The notes beneath the pieces are model-generated. The model saw only the letters and a program-made list of their open reading frames with translations, had not been told where the DNA came from and searched no databases. The position numbers and the translations under genes were made by a program. A stretch of DNA of 28,758 bases from contig CAJTSB010000024.1 of the NCBI GenBank assembly GCA_910578825.1, forward strand, positions 9,938 through 38,695, in the 5' to 3' direction. This stretch comes from an uncultured Lachnospiraceae bacterium. GTDB taxonomy: Bacteria; Bacillota; Clostridia; Lachnospirales; Lachnospiraceae. Position 1 is the first letter of the stretch. Every line of letters starts with the position of its first letter. Below are positions 8,498 to 16,608 of the stretch, piece by piece.

Positions 8498-9343
8498 ATG
8501 CATTTTCAATGGTATCCGGGACATATGACGAAAGCCAAACGTCAGATGCAGGAAGATATAAAATTAATAGATCTCGTGATTGAGCTGGTGGACGCCCGCA
8601 TCCCCTTAAGCAGCCGGAATCCCGATATTGACGATCTGGGCAGGCATAAAGCAAGGCTGATTCTGATGAATAAGGCAGATTTGGCAGACGAAAAGCAGAA
8701 TCAGGCATGGGCGTCATATTTCAGGGAAAAAGGATTTTTCGTGGTCAAACTGGATGCGAGGACGAAGGCGGGAATGAAGACGATCAGCACAGTCATTATG
8801 GATGCGTGTAAGGAGAAGATTGAGCGCGACAGAAAGCGTGGCATTAAAAATCGTCCGGTGCGCGCAATGGTAGTGGGAATTCCCAATGTCGGGAAGTCTA
8901 CGTTTATCAACACATATGCCGGGAAGGCATGTGCAAAGACCGGAAATAAGCCGGGCGTCACAAAAGGAAAGCAGTGGATTCGTCTGAATAAGAATGTGGA
9001 GCTCTTAGATACGCCGGGTATTTTATGGCCGAAATTCGAAGACCAGAGAGTGGGGCTGTATCTGGCGCTGATTGGCTCTATCAAGGACGAAATTTTGAAT
9101 ATTGACGAATTATCGATTGAGCTGATTACCATTTTACAGAAAAAATATCCAGGGTTGCTCACACAGCGGTATGAGGCGTCAGAGGAGCAGACGCCGGTGG
9201 AGATTTTAGGAGAAATTGCGAAGAACCGTAACTGTGTAAAAAAGGGCGGGGAACTGGACTATAGCAAAGCGGCCGCTCTTGTGATTGATGAATTCAGAAA
9301 TGGCAGGCTGGGGAAAATAACACTTGAATTTCCTGAGGAGTAG
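8498..9343 (+). CDS. rbgA: Ribosome biogenesis GTPase RbgA (YlqF)
   Basis: A 281-residue circularly permuted GTPase needed for late 50S assembly in Bacillus. The permuted order is visible: G4 NKAD (58-61) comes before G1 GIPNVGKS (127-134), with G3 DTPG at 171-174. The N-terminal FQWYPGHMTKAKRQ, with its His near the catalytic site, and VDARIPLSSRNP are family signatures. The C-terminal helical domain, which binds 23S rRNA in homologues, is present. AGGAGG (8486-8491) overlaps the upstream lepB stop, with 6 nt to the ATG. Its position after rplS and before rnhB matches Bacillus and supports the call. Confidence 0.96.
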   Translation: MHFQWYPGHMTKAKRQMQEDIKLIDLVIELVDARIPLSSRNPDIDDLGRHKARLILMNKADLADEKQNQAWASYFREKGFFVVKLDARTKAGMKTISTVIMDACKEKIERDRKRGIKNRPVRAMVVGIPNVGKSTFINTYAGKACAKTGNKPGVTKGKQWIRLNKNVELLDTPGILWPKFEDQRVGLYLALIGSIKDEILNIDELSIELITILQKKYPGLLTQRYEASEEQTPVEILGEIAKNRNCVKKGGELDYSKAAALVIDEFRNGRLGKITLEFPEE

Positions 9344-9352
9344 AGCTACAAT
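9324..9352 (+). promoter_or_regulatory. Possible internal promoter for second lepB
   Basis: TTGAAT (9324-9329), 17 nt, TACAAT (9347-9352), overlapping the end of rbgA. An AT-rich stretch containing TATAAT (9368-9373) follows but lacks a good -35. This could give the second signal peptidase and rnhB separate expression. Confidence 0.4.
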
Positions 9353-9389
9353 AAAATCGTTAGATATTATAATATAAGGACGAGGAAAT

Positions 9390-9971
9390 ATGGATAACGA
9401 ACAGAATGAACAGACAATGTCTACAGAGAAAGAGAAAAGCGTGTTGCACGAGACGATCAGTTTTATCATATATATCGGAGTTGTTTTTTTGCTTACCTAT
9501 CTGGTCATCCATTATGTGGGACAGCGCACGCAGGTCAGCGGCAGTTCGATGGAAGCTACGTTAAGTGACGGGGATAACCTGATTGTGGATAAGATTTCTT
9601 ATCGTTTTCATGATCCGGAGCGGTTTGATATTATTGTGTTTCCTTATAAATATGAGAAGGATACATATTATATCAAGCGGATTATCGGTCTTCCAGGTGA
9701 GACGGTGCAGATTGACGAGGCGGGAACCATTTATATTGATGGCGCAGAACTTAAGGAGTCTTATGGAAGAGAAGTCATACTCAATCCCGGTGAGGCGGAT
9801 GAACCGATAAAACTGGGGGAGGATGAGTATTTTGTGCTGGGTGATAATCGAAATGCCAGTTCCGACAGCCGTGACCCCAGTGTGGGAAAGATTCCTGGTG
9901 AGGATATCGTCGGACGGGCATGGGTGAGAATCTATCCATTTGATAAGATGGGATTCATCAGGCATCAGTGA
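9390..9971 (+). CDS. lepB: Signal peptidase I (second copy)
   Basis: A 193-residue S26-family signal peptidase. An acidic, Gln/Glu-rich cytoplasmic N-terminus is followed by a transmembrane segment (about 22-43). Box B is GSSMEATL with nucleophile Ser53; the usual Pro two residues after Met is Ala here. Box D is YYIKRIIG with Lys96, and box E is GDNRNASSDSRDP, so the Ser/Lys dyad is intact. The N-terminus is acidic where the first copy's is basic, and overall identity is moderate, so this is an old paralogue rather than a recent duplication. It may have a different preprotein preference. An AGGACGAGGA-like binding site lies just before the ATG. Confidence 0.93.
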   Translation: MDNEQNEQTMSTEKEKSVLHETISFIIYIGVVFLLTYLVIHYVGQRTQVSGSSMEATLSDGDNLIVDKISYRFHDPERFDIIVFPYKYEKDTYYIKRIIGLPGETVQIDEAGTIYIDGAELKESYGREVILNPGEADEPIKLGEDEYFVLGDNRNASSDSRDPSVGKIPGEDIVGRAWVRIYPFDKMGFIRHQ

Positions 9972-10050
9972 CAACAGGGAAGATACAGGCAATCCCATGT
10001 GTTATACCGGATGCCAATGGAATCTAAGATACGAAAAGAGGAGACTTTCG

Positions 10051-10824
10051 GTGGGCGAGACAAAGAAAATCAAGCAAATTAAAGCGGAATTACAGGCAGC
10101 AGAGGATAGTATGCTGCCTTCTTTTATTTTAGAATATGAGATGGACGCGCGCGCAGGCGTAGTGAAACTGGTGGAACAGGCAAAGAGGCGGCTGCAGGCG
10201 TGGGAGGACGAGAAGGAGCGGACAAAGAGGCTTAAAATATACGAGAAACAGTATGCGGACAGAGGATACGTCTGTGGGATTGACGAGGTCGGCAGAGGAC
10301 CGCTGGCAGGACCGGTGGTGGCAGGAGCGGTAATTCTGCCTGAAGACTGTAATATTTTATATATCAATGATTCCAAGAAACTCAGTGAGAAGAAACGTGA
10401 GGAACTTTATGACGTTATTATGGAACATGCCGTTGCCACAGGCATTGGCATGGTTTCTCCGGCGAGAATTGACGAAATCAATATTTTGCAGGCAACATAT
10501 GAGGCAATGCGCATGGCGATTCAGAATTTGTCCGTAACGCCCGATATATTATTAAATGATGCGGTGACGATTCCCCAGGTGGCAATCCCCCAGGTACCAA
10601 TCATCAAGGGGGACGCCAAAAGCATTTCCATAGGCGCGGCAAGCATTATCGCAAAGGTGACCAGAGACCGTCTGATGAAGGAATATGACAGGGAAATGCC
10701 GGAGTATGGATTTGCACGGAATAAAGGGTATGGCTCGGCGGAGCATATTGAGGCAATCCGCGTGCATGGCGCCTCCCCCATTCACCGCCAGACATTTATC
10801 AGTAATTTTCTGGCACAGAGATAG
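10051..10824 (+). CDS. rnhB: Ribonuclease HII
   Basis: A 257-residue RNase HII, which nicks RNA in RNA/DNA hybrids and removes misincorporated ribonucleotides. The catalytic DEDD set is visible: Asp78 and Glu79 in GIDEVGRGPLAGP, Asp170 in LLNDAV and Asp188 in GDAKSISIGAASIIAKV. The first ~70 residues are the helical N-terminal extension common in Firmicute RnhB. I chose the GTG at 10051 because AGAGGAG (10037-10043) is 7 nt upstream and the length then matches Bacillus RnhB. An in-frame start at 9940 would overlap the lepB end and has no ribosome binding site. The loop between Asp170 and Asp188 contains a doubled IPQV segment. Confidence 0.93.
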   Translation: MGETKKIKQIKAELQAAEDSMLPSFILEYEMDARAGVVKLVEQAKRRLQAWEDEKERTKRLKIYEKQYADRGYVCGIDEVGRGPLAGPVVAGAVILPEDCNILYINDSKKLSEKKREELYDVIMEHAVATGIGMVSPARIDEINILQATYEAMRMAIQNLSVTPDILLNDAVTIPQVAIPQVPIIKGDAKSISIGAASIIAKVTRDRLMKEYDREMPEYGFARNKGYGSAEHIEAIRVHGASPIHRQTFISNFLAQR

Positions 10825-10877
10825 GTCGGCAATTTTTGCTGCGGCCGGTGGCAGAAACAGGAAAGGCAGGAATATCA

Positions 10878-12839
10878 ATGTCATTTGTGGATAGTGTGCA
10901 GCAATATCAAAACAGCGTGTCATCCGGCAGCCAGAATCCCGGCTTAGTCCGAGATTCAGCCTCGGTCCGGGATTCGGGAGCAGTGCGTCAGGTTAACGCG
11001 CAGACGCAGGGGCTTGCGCCCGGGAAAGTGTTCGAGGGCACGGTGACAGACATTAAGAATGGGCAGGTAACGATTGGGCTGAACGACGGGCAGACCATTT
11101 CAGCGCGCATGGATGCGGGGGTCAGTCTGGAAAAAGGGCAGCCTATGATTTTTGAAGTAAAATCCAACAATGGGGAACAGATTGCTATCCGTCCGGTATC
11201 GCTGGAGAGCGCGCAGAATCCCACGCTCCTGAAAGCGCTGGAGGCGGCGGGAATCAAAGTAAACGAGCGAAATATTTCCATGGTAAATCAGATGATGGCG
11301 GAGCAGCTTCCCATCAACAAACAAAGCCTGCTGCAGATGATGCGGACCTTGTCTGCATTTCCCAAAGCAGATATACAGACGTTGGTGCAGATGCAGAAAC
11401 TTGGGTTTGTGATTACTGAGGATTCCCTGAACCAGTTTCAGAATTATAAAAACGGACAGCAGGCGATCTTACCGGAAATGACGCGTCTCATGGATGGACT
11501 CGCAGAATTGCCGAATCAGATCTTTGGTTCATCGGGAAATGGTCAGGCGGCACAGATGTTGGGACTGCAACAGCAGATTCTGGGGATTCTTCTGGAGGGC
11601 GCGCAGCCGCCTGCAGAATCACAGATGGGAAACGTGCAGGATCAGACAGTGGTGAATGGAACGATAACCGGGGAAGGCGTGACATTGGAGACCCAGCCGG
11701 GAGCGATAGCCGGGGAAGGACAGGGAAATCTTGCAGGAGCGATAACCGGGGAAGGACAGGGAAATCTTGCAGGAGCAGTTGCCGGAGAGGGGCAGGGAAA
11801 CTCAGCCGGGACGATAGCCGGGGAGGCGCAGGGAAGTCTTGCCGGAGCGATAACCGGGGAAGGACAGGGAAACCCAGCCGGAGCGATAGCCGGGGAGGCG
11901 CAGGGGAATCTTGCAGGAGCAGTTGCCGGAGAAACGGCATTACAGGAAGGGGTTGCCGCAAGTCAGGCAGAATCAGGCACGGTTGCACAGACGGGAGAGA
12001 ATGGTTCTCCTGTTATGGCAGCGCAAGTTTTATCCGCAGAACAACAGGGAAATCTCACTTCGATACTGCAGGAATTTTCCGGAGTGGCAAAGGAGCAGAT
12101 TTTAGCGGATGGGAAACTGGATGTAAACCAGACCGCCAGTGAGCTTTTGCAGAAGATTATGGGGGTTTTGGATGAGAGCCAGGCGACGGATGGCGCGGCA
12201 ATGCAGAAATTGTTTCGCTCGGATGCGTATAAGAACCTGCTGAAACAGGCAATGACGGAACAGTGGATGCTGACGCCGGAGCAGTTAAAGGAAGAGGGCG
12301 TCGTCAAGGATTTGTATCAGCGCCTAAACAGCCAGATGTCCGAATTGCAGCAGGCGCTTGCACAGGCAGGCAAAGAGGGTTCTGCCCTTGCAAAGAGTGC
12401 GCAGTCTGTGCAGAGTAATCTGGAATTCATGAATCAGGTAAATCAATTGTATACATATGTACAGTTACCGTTGAAGTTGCAGAACCAGAATGCACACAGC
12501 GATTTGTACGTGTATACGAACAAGAAGAATCTGAACCAGAAAGACGGGGAGCTGACAGCGCTTCTTCATTTGGATATGGATCATCTTGGGGCGACGGATA
12601 TTTTTGTGAAACTATTGGGAACATCCGTGCAGACAGAATTTTATTTTCAGGATGAATTTTCCTGCCGATTGATTTCCCAATATTCTGATGACCTTATAAA
12701 ACGTCTGGAAGAGAAGGGGTATTCGTGTGAAGTAAAGGTGGAAAATCGCAAAAAGGAGCAGAATTTTGTGCAGGATTTTCTGGAGCGGGAGAATCCGCCG
12801 GCAAAACTGCACCGGTATTCTTTCGATGTGAAAGCGTAG
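10878..12839 (+). CDS. FliK C-terminal-domain protein (YlqG-like)
   Basis: A 653-residue soluble protein. The N-terminal ~260 residues are Gln/Ala rich, with an early beta-type segment (VFEGTVTDIKNGQVTIGLND). Six copies of a 12-residue GEGQGNLAGA-type repeat cover about 277-352, followed by a helical region. A C-terminal domain (about 520-650) has the FliK/hook-length-control signature LPLKLQNQNAHSDLYVYTNK and LHLDMDHLGATDIFVKL. B. subtilis has an unexplained ylqG at the same place, between rnhB and the flhB-like ylqH. No flagellar or type III secretion genes are in view, so hook-length control is unlikely to be its job. The ATG at 10878 follows GGCAGGAA; an upstream in-frame TTG at 10836 is rejected. 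Function unknown. Confidence 0.7.
   Translation: MSFVDSVQQYQNSVSSGSQNPGLVRDSASVRDSGAVRQVNAQTQGLAPGKVFEGTVTDIKNGQVTIGLNDGQTISARMDAGVSLEKGQPMIFEVKSNNGEQIAIRPVSLESAQNPTLLKALEAAGIKVNERNISMVNQMMAEQLPINKQSLLQMMRTLSAFPKADIQTLVQMQKLGFVITEDSLNQFQNYKNGQQAILPEMTRLMDGLAELPNQIFGSSGNGQAAQMLGLQQQILGILLEGAQPPAESQMGNVQDQTVVNGTITGEGVTLETQPGAIAGEGQGNLAGAITGEGQGNLAGAVAGEGQGNSAGTIAGEAQGSLAGAITGEGQGNPAGAIAGEAQGNLAGAVAGETALQEGVAASQAESGTVAQTGENGSPVMAAQVLSAEQQGNLTSILQEFSGVAKEQILADGKLDVNQTASELLQKIMGVLDESQATDGAAMQKLFRSDAYKNLLKQAMTEQWMLTPEQLKEEGVVKDLYQRLNSQMSELQQALAQAGKEGSALAKSAQSVQSNLEFMNQVNQLYTYVQLPLKLQNQNAHSDLYVYTNKKNLNQKDGELTALLHLDMDHLGATDIFVKLLGTSVQTEFYFQDEFSCRLISQYSDDLIKRLEEKGYSCEVKVENRKKEQNFVQDFLERENPPAKLHRYSFDVKA
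11706..11933 (+). repeat. 36-bp in-frame minisatellite, 6.3 copies
   Basis: Six consecutive 36-bp units (from 11706, 11742, 11778, 11814, 11850 and 11886) and a 12-bp partial unit each encode 12 residues of the pattern [IV][AT]GE[GA]QG[NS][LSP]AG[AT]. Copies differ mostly by single bases. Copy number can change by slippage without frameshift. Confidence 0.9.
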
Positions 12840-12880
12840 GGGATTTGCAATAAAAGGCATAGAGAAAGGAAGACCGTTTG

Positions 12881-13207
12881 ATGGATGAAGTACGATACAA
12901 AAACACCGGAGAACCGGTCAATGCGCAGAGCGAAGATGGACGAAGGCAGCGGACAGCCGTGGCGGTTGCGTATGAGCCGGGAGAACGGGCACCGAAAATC
13001 ATTGCCACAGGAAAAGGCTATACGGCGGAGCGTATCATTGAGAAGGCAAAGGAGGAGAACATACCTTTTTACCGGGATGATAAGCTTGCAAAGACATTGT
13101 CCAAACTGGAAATCGGAGAGATGATTCCGCCGGAATTATATGAGGTTGTGGCGGAAATTCTGGTGTTTGTGGACGATATGGAGAAATTGAAATCAAAAAT
13201 AAAATGA
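12881..13207 (+). CDS. FlhB C-terminal-like protein (YlqH-like)
   Basis: A 108-residue protein that matches only the cytoplasmic C-terminal part of FlhB/YscU export-gate proteins: AVAVAYEPGERAPKIIATGKG, then ERIIEKAKEENIPFYRDDKLAKTL and IPPELYEVVAEILVFV. It has no membrane domain. The self-cleaving NPTH loop is absent: the position before AVAVAY reads RRQRT. A catalytic switch by autocleavage is therefore not possible. The ATG at 12881 is 8 nt after AAAGGAAG; the TTG just before it is not preferred. It follows the FliK-like gene by 41 nt. In flagella FliK_C touches FlhB_C, so the pairing is suggestive. B. subtilis ylqH is the positional match. Role unknown. Confidence 0.8.
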   Translation: MDEVRYKNTGEPVNAQSEDGRRQRTAVAVAYEPGERAPKIIATGKGYTAERIIEKAKEENIPFYRDDKLAKTLSKLEIGEMIPPELYEVVAEILVFVDDMEKLKSKIK

Positions 13208-13227
13208 TGGGGTAATGGAAGGATTGC

Positions 13228-13617
13228 ATGATAAAGAAAGACAGGGGGAATACTTTGGCGAAAGGCGCAAACAGCAACCGCAGCAAGGGGACGCAGTACG
13301 AAGAACGGGCGGCGGAATATCTGGAGGCACAGGGGTTTCGGATTATCCAGAAAAATTTCAGCAGCCGTTTTGGAGAAATAGACCTGGTTGCCAGAGAGGG
13401 AAGGTATCTGGTGTTTGTCGAGGTAAAATACCGGGCGACGGCAAGGGGCGGTCATCCCTTGGAGGCGGTGGATGCAGGAAAACGGCGGCGAATCAGAAAG
13501 ACAGCCGATTTCTATTGTCTGCGCTATGGATATGGGGAGGATACCCCCTGCCGTTTTGATGTTGTGGGTATGCTTGGTGATGAAGTGATTCATGTGCGGG
13601 ATGCATTTGAAAGGTAA
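13228..13617 (+). CDS. yraN: YraN/UPF0102 nuclease-like protein
   Basis: A 129-residue UPF0102 protein. It shows the Holliday-resolvase-like PD-(D/E)XK core: GEIDLVA (Glu50, Asp52) and VFVEVKYR (Glu65, Lys67), preceded by the family helix GTQYEERAAEYLEAQGF. The family is widespread and usually next to rnhB or signal peptidase genes, as here, but its substrate is not established. The basic N-terminal ~20 residues are slightly long for the family, so an internal start is possible, though GGAAGG lies just before this ATG. It follows the flhB-like gene by 20 nt and is probably in the same operon. Confidence 0.9.
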   Translation: MIKKDRGNTLAKGANSNRSKGTQYEERAAEYLEAQGFRIIQKNFSSRFGEIDLVAREGRYLVFVEVKYRATARGGHPLEAVDAGKRRRIRKTADFYCLRYGYGEDTPCRFDVVGMLGDEVIHVRDAFER

Positions 13618-13640
13618 TCATAATTTTAATATATTATAAT
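13607..13640 (+). promoter_or_regulatory. Possible promoter before the YlmD/PgeF-family gene
   Basis: TTGAAA (13607-13612) with TATATT (13630-13635) at 17-nt spacing, or a TATAAT at 13635-13640 whose spacing is too long. The start site would fall almost on the ribosome binding site GAGGAA (13641-13646), so this is tentative. Confidence 0.25.
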
Positions 13641-13651
13641 GAGGAATTAAG

Positions 13652-14530
13652 ATGGTGGAAGATATACTGAAAAGAAAACAGAAACAGGACAGATTTCATA
13701 CGCCTCTCCTGCGTGAAAAACAGCTTGCACATGGCTGTTTTCCCTATCTCTCTTATCCGCTTCTGGAACAGACCGGAATCGTGAAACATTGTTTTACCAC
13801 GAGAATGGGCGGAGTCAGCGCGGGTATTTTTGAGAGCTTGAATCTGAGTTTTAGCAGAGGCGATGAGAAAGCTGCGGTGGAAGAAAATTTTCGCAGGATT
13901 TCGGAACTTCTGGGATGCCAGTATGATAATTTTGTGTTGAGCGATCAGACACACACGACGAATGTCAGGCGTGTGGGCAGAGACGACGCAGGCAAGGGAC
14001 TTGTGCGGGCGCGTGATTATACGGATGTCGATGGATTGATTACAGATGAACCGGGTATTGTGCTCTCCACGTTCTATGCGGATTGCGTGCCTCTGTATTT
14101 TGTGGACGTTAAAAAACGTGCGATTGGATTATCACATTCCGGCTGGCGCGGAACCGTAGGAAGAATGGGGCAGGAGACGCTTGACGCCATGCGTCGGGAA
14201 TTTGGCACGCAGCCCGAGGATGTAGTTTGTGCGATCGGACCGTCCATCTGCCAGGATTGTTATGAGGTCAGCCAGGATGTAGCGGAAGAATTCATACAGG
14301 AATTTGCCGGGCATGAGCCGGATATTCTGATTGCAAAAGGGAACGGCAAATACCAGCTTGATTTGTGGCGCGCCAATAAGATTGTCCTTCTGGAGGCAGG
14401 AATAAAGCAGGAACATTTGTCTGTGACAGACATCTGTACCTGCTGTAATTCAAACGTTTTGTTCTCGCATCGGGCAAGCCATGGGAAACGCGGAAATCTG
14501 GGGGCATTTCTGAGTCTTAAGGCAAAATAA
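13652..14530 (+). CDS. pgeF: YlmD/PgeF-family multicopper-type enzyme
   Basis: A 292-residue member of the YfiH/YlmD (Cu-oxidase_4, PgeF) family. Homologues are described both as purine nucleoside phosphorylase/adenosine deaminase-like enzymes and as editors of mis-built peptidoglycan precursors. The metal ligands expected for the family are present: DQTH (His101), FYADCVPL (Cys145) and LSHSGWRGT (His162), followed by GPSICQDCYEV and CTCC near the C-terminus and a FSHRASHGKRG end. Full length. It closes the housekeeping run; the restriction-modification cassette starts about 215 nt later. An AACAAT/ATTGTT stem right at the stop (14529-14551) is a weak terminator candidate. Confidence 0.9.
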   Translation: MVEDILKRKQKQDRFHTPLLREKQLAHGCFPYLSYPLLEQTGIVKHCFTTRMGGVSAGIFESLNLSFSRGDEKAAVEENFRRISELLGCQYDNFVLSDQTHTTNVRRVGRDDAGKGLVRARDYTDVDGLITDEPGIVLSTFYADCVPLYFVDVKKRAIGLSHSGWRGTVGRMGQETLDAMRREFGTQPEDVVCAIGPSICQDCYEVSQDVAEEFIQEFAGHEPDILIAKGNGKYQLDLWRANKIVLLEAGIKQEHLSVTDICTCCNSNVLFSHRASHGKRGNLGAFLSLKAK

Positions 14531-14595
14531 CAATCAACAGCCCCAATTGTTTATAAAATGTAACAATTCAGCCTGTATGTTATATCTTGGCACTA

Positions 14596-14654
14596 TTTCA
14601 TGGAATTCTTGCAAGACTGCCATGAAAATTCTTATGGGAAATAAATATATTTCC
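14596..14654 (+). repeat. Two palindromic hairpins between the PgeF-family gene and the RM cassette
   Basis: TTTCATGG (14596-14603) pairs with CCATGAAA (14620-14627) around an inner palindrome TCTTGCAAGA. A second hairpin is GGAAATA (14637-14643), loop AATA, TATTTCC (14648-14654). They fill the 215-nt gap upstream of the cassette promoter. No gene lies in the gap. They may be terminators or mark the cassette boundary. Confidence 0.5.
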
Positions 14655-14675
14655 GAAAGCTTCTCCACCTTTTTA

Positions 14676-14721
14676 TTGCTTATCTGAATTTTCGGTGCTA
14701 TAATGAAAACGTACATACGTT
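14676..14721 (+). promoter_or_regulatory. RM cassette promoter with operator-like palindrome
   Basis: TTGCTT (14676-14681), 17 nt, TATAAT (14699-14704), with TGC before it as an extended -10. A perfect inverted repeat AACGTA-CA-TACGTT (14708-14721) covers the predicted start near 14711. A protein bound there would block initiation, so it looks like an operator. No controller-protein gene is next to it. Confidence 0.65.
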
Positions 14722-14745
14722 CACTTTCGGCAGGGAGGAAGTAAA

Positions 14746-16608
14746 ATGGACAGATTTGACATGATTAACAGAATCGGGGACAAGTATCGTATCGGAAATA
14801 CAGAGAAGGGTGAATTCAGCTATTCGCAGGCATTAAAAACTGTCGGTAAAAATATAAAGGATTATCAGAAAGCAACATCCGGAACGCAGCATAATTTTCT
14901 TGATATCAGGTTTGAAAATGAACGTCTGGCTGTGCTTGTGGAATGTAAAAACAGATTTGACAAGTGGCCCAAAGAAAAAATCCAGGGTCAATTGCAAGAT
15001 TATGTGCGTTTTGAAAAAGCATATTCCAATAAGAAGATTGTCGCCATCCTTGCAGAGACAGAAGGGGATGGGATCTGGGTATGGTATGGGCAGTCCGTCA
15101 TTATAGATGATGATCACATGTCAGACGAAACAGTGCTGCGAACCTTTGAAGAATACGAAGATTTATGTTTTGGCAAGGTAAATGACAAAATTAAAATTGT
15201 TGATTCCATAAAAATACTTAATGAAAAACTTCATTCCGATGGAATCAATGAAAAGCTTCGCAGCCAGTTTGTCGGTACCTGTCTCCTTGCCCTGAAGAAT
15301 GGTCTGATATATAAAGATGTCAAAGAAACGTTAGATCCCAAAACGGGTAAAACGTTAACACCAGAACAGGTCATCATTAAAAGTGTAAAAGATATCCTAG
15401 AAGGACTTCTTACCAGAGGCGGCGGCTTAAACAAAGCAGAAAAGCTGGCTATTTTAAACCAGAAAGTTTTGGGAGACCAGGATGTCACCAGTTTGAATTA
15501 TGGAGAGCTAAAGGAGATATTGGAGTTTATTGATGTCAATGTTGTCCCATACATAAATGATAAAAGCATTGCCGGACAGGATTTGTTGAATTTATTTTTT
15601 ACGACATTTAATAAATATGTTGGTAAATCAGACAAAAACCAGGCTTTCACGCCAGATCATATCTGTGATTTTATGTGTAAAGCAGTCGGGGTAAATAAAC
15701 ATTCACGCGTGTTGGATCCCTGTTGTGGAAGCGGAGCCTTCCTCGTCCGGGCAATGACGGATGCTATGGATGACTGCGATACGGAAGATGAGAGAGAGGA
15801 AGTCAAAAAAAACCAGATATTTGGTATAGAGTACGAGGAAGGAGCATTCGGGCTTTCTTCTACCAATATGTTGATTCACGGTGATGGCAATTCCAATGTT
15901 GTTCAGGATTCCATGTTTAACCGTAGTAAATGGATTGAGGAGAATAATATCAACACTGTGTTGATGAATCCACCATATAATGCGACGAAGAAATGTTGTG
16001 ATCCGGATTATACGAAAGATTGGGGTTCAAACAAAAAAGAAGACCCCTCAAAGGGGCTGCATTATGTTGAATGGATTGCCAGGCATGTACCAACTACCTG
16101 TAAAATGGCAGTGCTGCTTCCCATGCAGGCTGCCATTGGCAATAGCAGCGAGGTAAAAAAATTCAAGAAGAAGATGCTGGATCATTATACTCTGGATGCG
16201 GTATTTTCCCTGCCAACGGAAATGTTCTATCCGGGAGCGTCCGCCGTAGCGTGCTGTATGATTTTTGACCTTTCCGGGAAACATGAAAGGTCAGGCAGAG
16301 ACACTTTCTTTGGTTATTTTAAAGATGATAAATATGTAAAACGAAAAGGATTGGGGCGCATCGAATTAACGGATACCGATGGGAACAGCTTATGGGATAA
16401 GACAAAAGAGCAATGGCTGGATTTATATAAAAATAAGCGTGTAGTTCCCGGTTTATCTGTTATGCAGAAAGTCACATGGAAGGATGAATGGCTTGCTGAG
16501 GCATATATGGAAACGGATTACAGTACATTGGCAGAAACAGATTTCCAGAAAGTATTAAATGACTATCTGTCCTATCTGGTAAAAGAGGGGGATGTATATG
16601 AAACTTGA
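14746..16608 (+). CDS. Type IIB-like fused endonuclease/adenine methyltransferase
   Basis: A 620-residue restriction-modification fusion. Residues 1-120 form a PD-(D/E)XK nuclease: FLDIRF (Asp53), LVECKN (Glu66, Lys68), then QLQDY (Gln82-Tyr86), a QxxxY motif like that in HsdR nucleases. A helical linker (about 150-290) precedes an N6-adenine methyltransferase of the HsdM type, with SAM-binding LDPCCGSGAF (323-332) and catalytic NPPY (408-411). Order, size and the following two-TRD specificity gene match BcgI, where A and B subunits form a type IIB enzyme that cuts on both sides of its site. A type IIG or split type I enzyme is the alternative; there is no helicase (HsdR motor) gene. AGGGAGG (14732-14738) precedes the ATG by 7 nt. 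Base composition looks more AT-rich than the neighbours. Confidence 0.85.
   Translation: MDRFDMINRIGDKYRIGNTEKGEFSYSQALKTVGKNIKDYQKATSGTQHNFLDIRFENERLAVLVECKNRFDKWPKEKIQGQLQDYVRFEKAYSNKKIVAILAETEGDGIWVWYGQSVIIDDDHMSDETVLRTFEEYEDLCFGKVNDKIKIVDSIKILNEKLHSDGINEKLRSQFVGTCLLALKNGLIYKDVKETLDPKTGKTLTPEQVIIKSVKDILEGLLTRGGGLNKAEKLAILNQKVLGDQDVTSLNYGELKEILEFIDVNVVPYINDKSIAGQDLLNLFFTTFNKYVGKSDKNQAFTPDHICDFMCKAVGVNKHSRVLDPCCGSGAFLVRAMTDAMDDCDTEDEREEVKKNQIFGIEYEEGAFGLSSTNMLIHGDGNSNVVQDSMFNRSKWIEENNINTVLMNPPYNATKKCCDPDYTKDWGSNKKEDPSKGLHYVEWIARHVPTTCKMAVLLPMQAAIGNSSEVKKFKKKMLDHYTLDAVFSLPTEMFYPGASAVACCMIFDLSGKHERSGRDTFFGYFKDDKYVKRKGLGRIELTDTDGNSLWDKTKEQWLDLYKNKRVVPGLSVMQKVTWKDEWLAEAYMETDYSTLAETDFQKVLNDYLSYLVKEGDVYET

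Noticed and set aside
9940..10050. N-terminal extension of RNase HII
   Set aside because: Overlaps the end of the second lepB gene, has no binding site, and the family length is matched from the GTG at 10051.
11706..11933. CRISPR-like array
   Set aside because: The 36-bp units are directly contiguous without spacers and are in frame within a coding gene, so this is a minisatellite.
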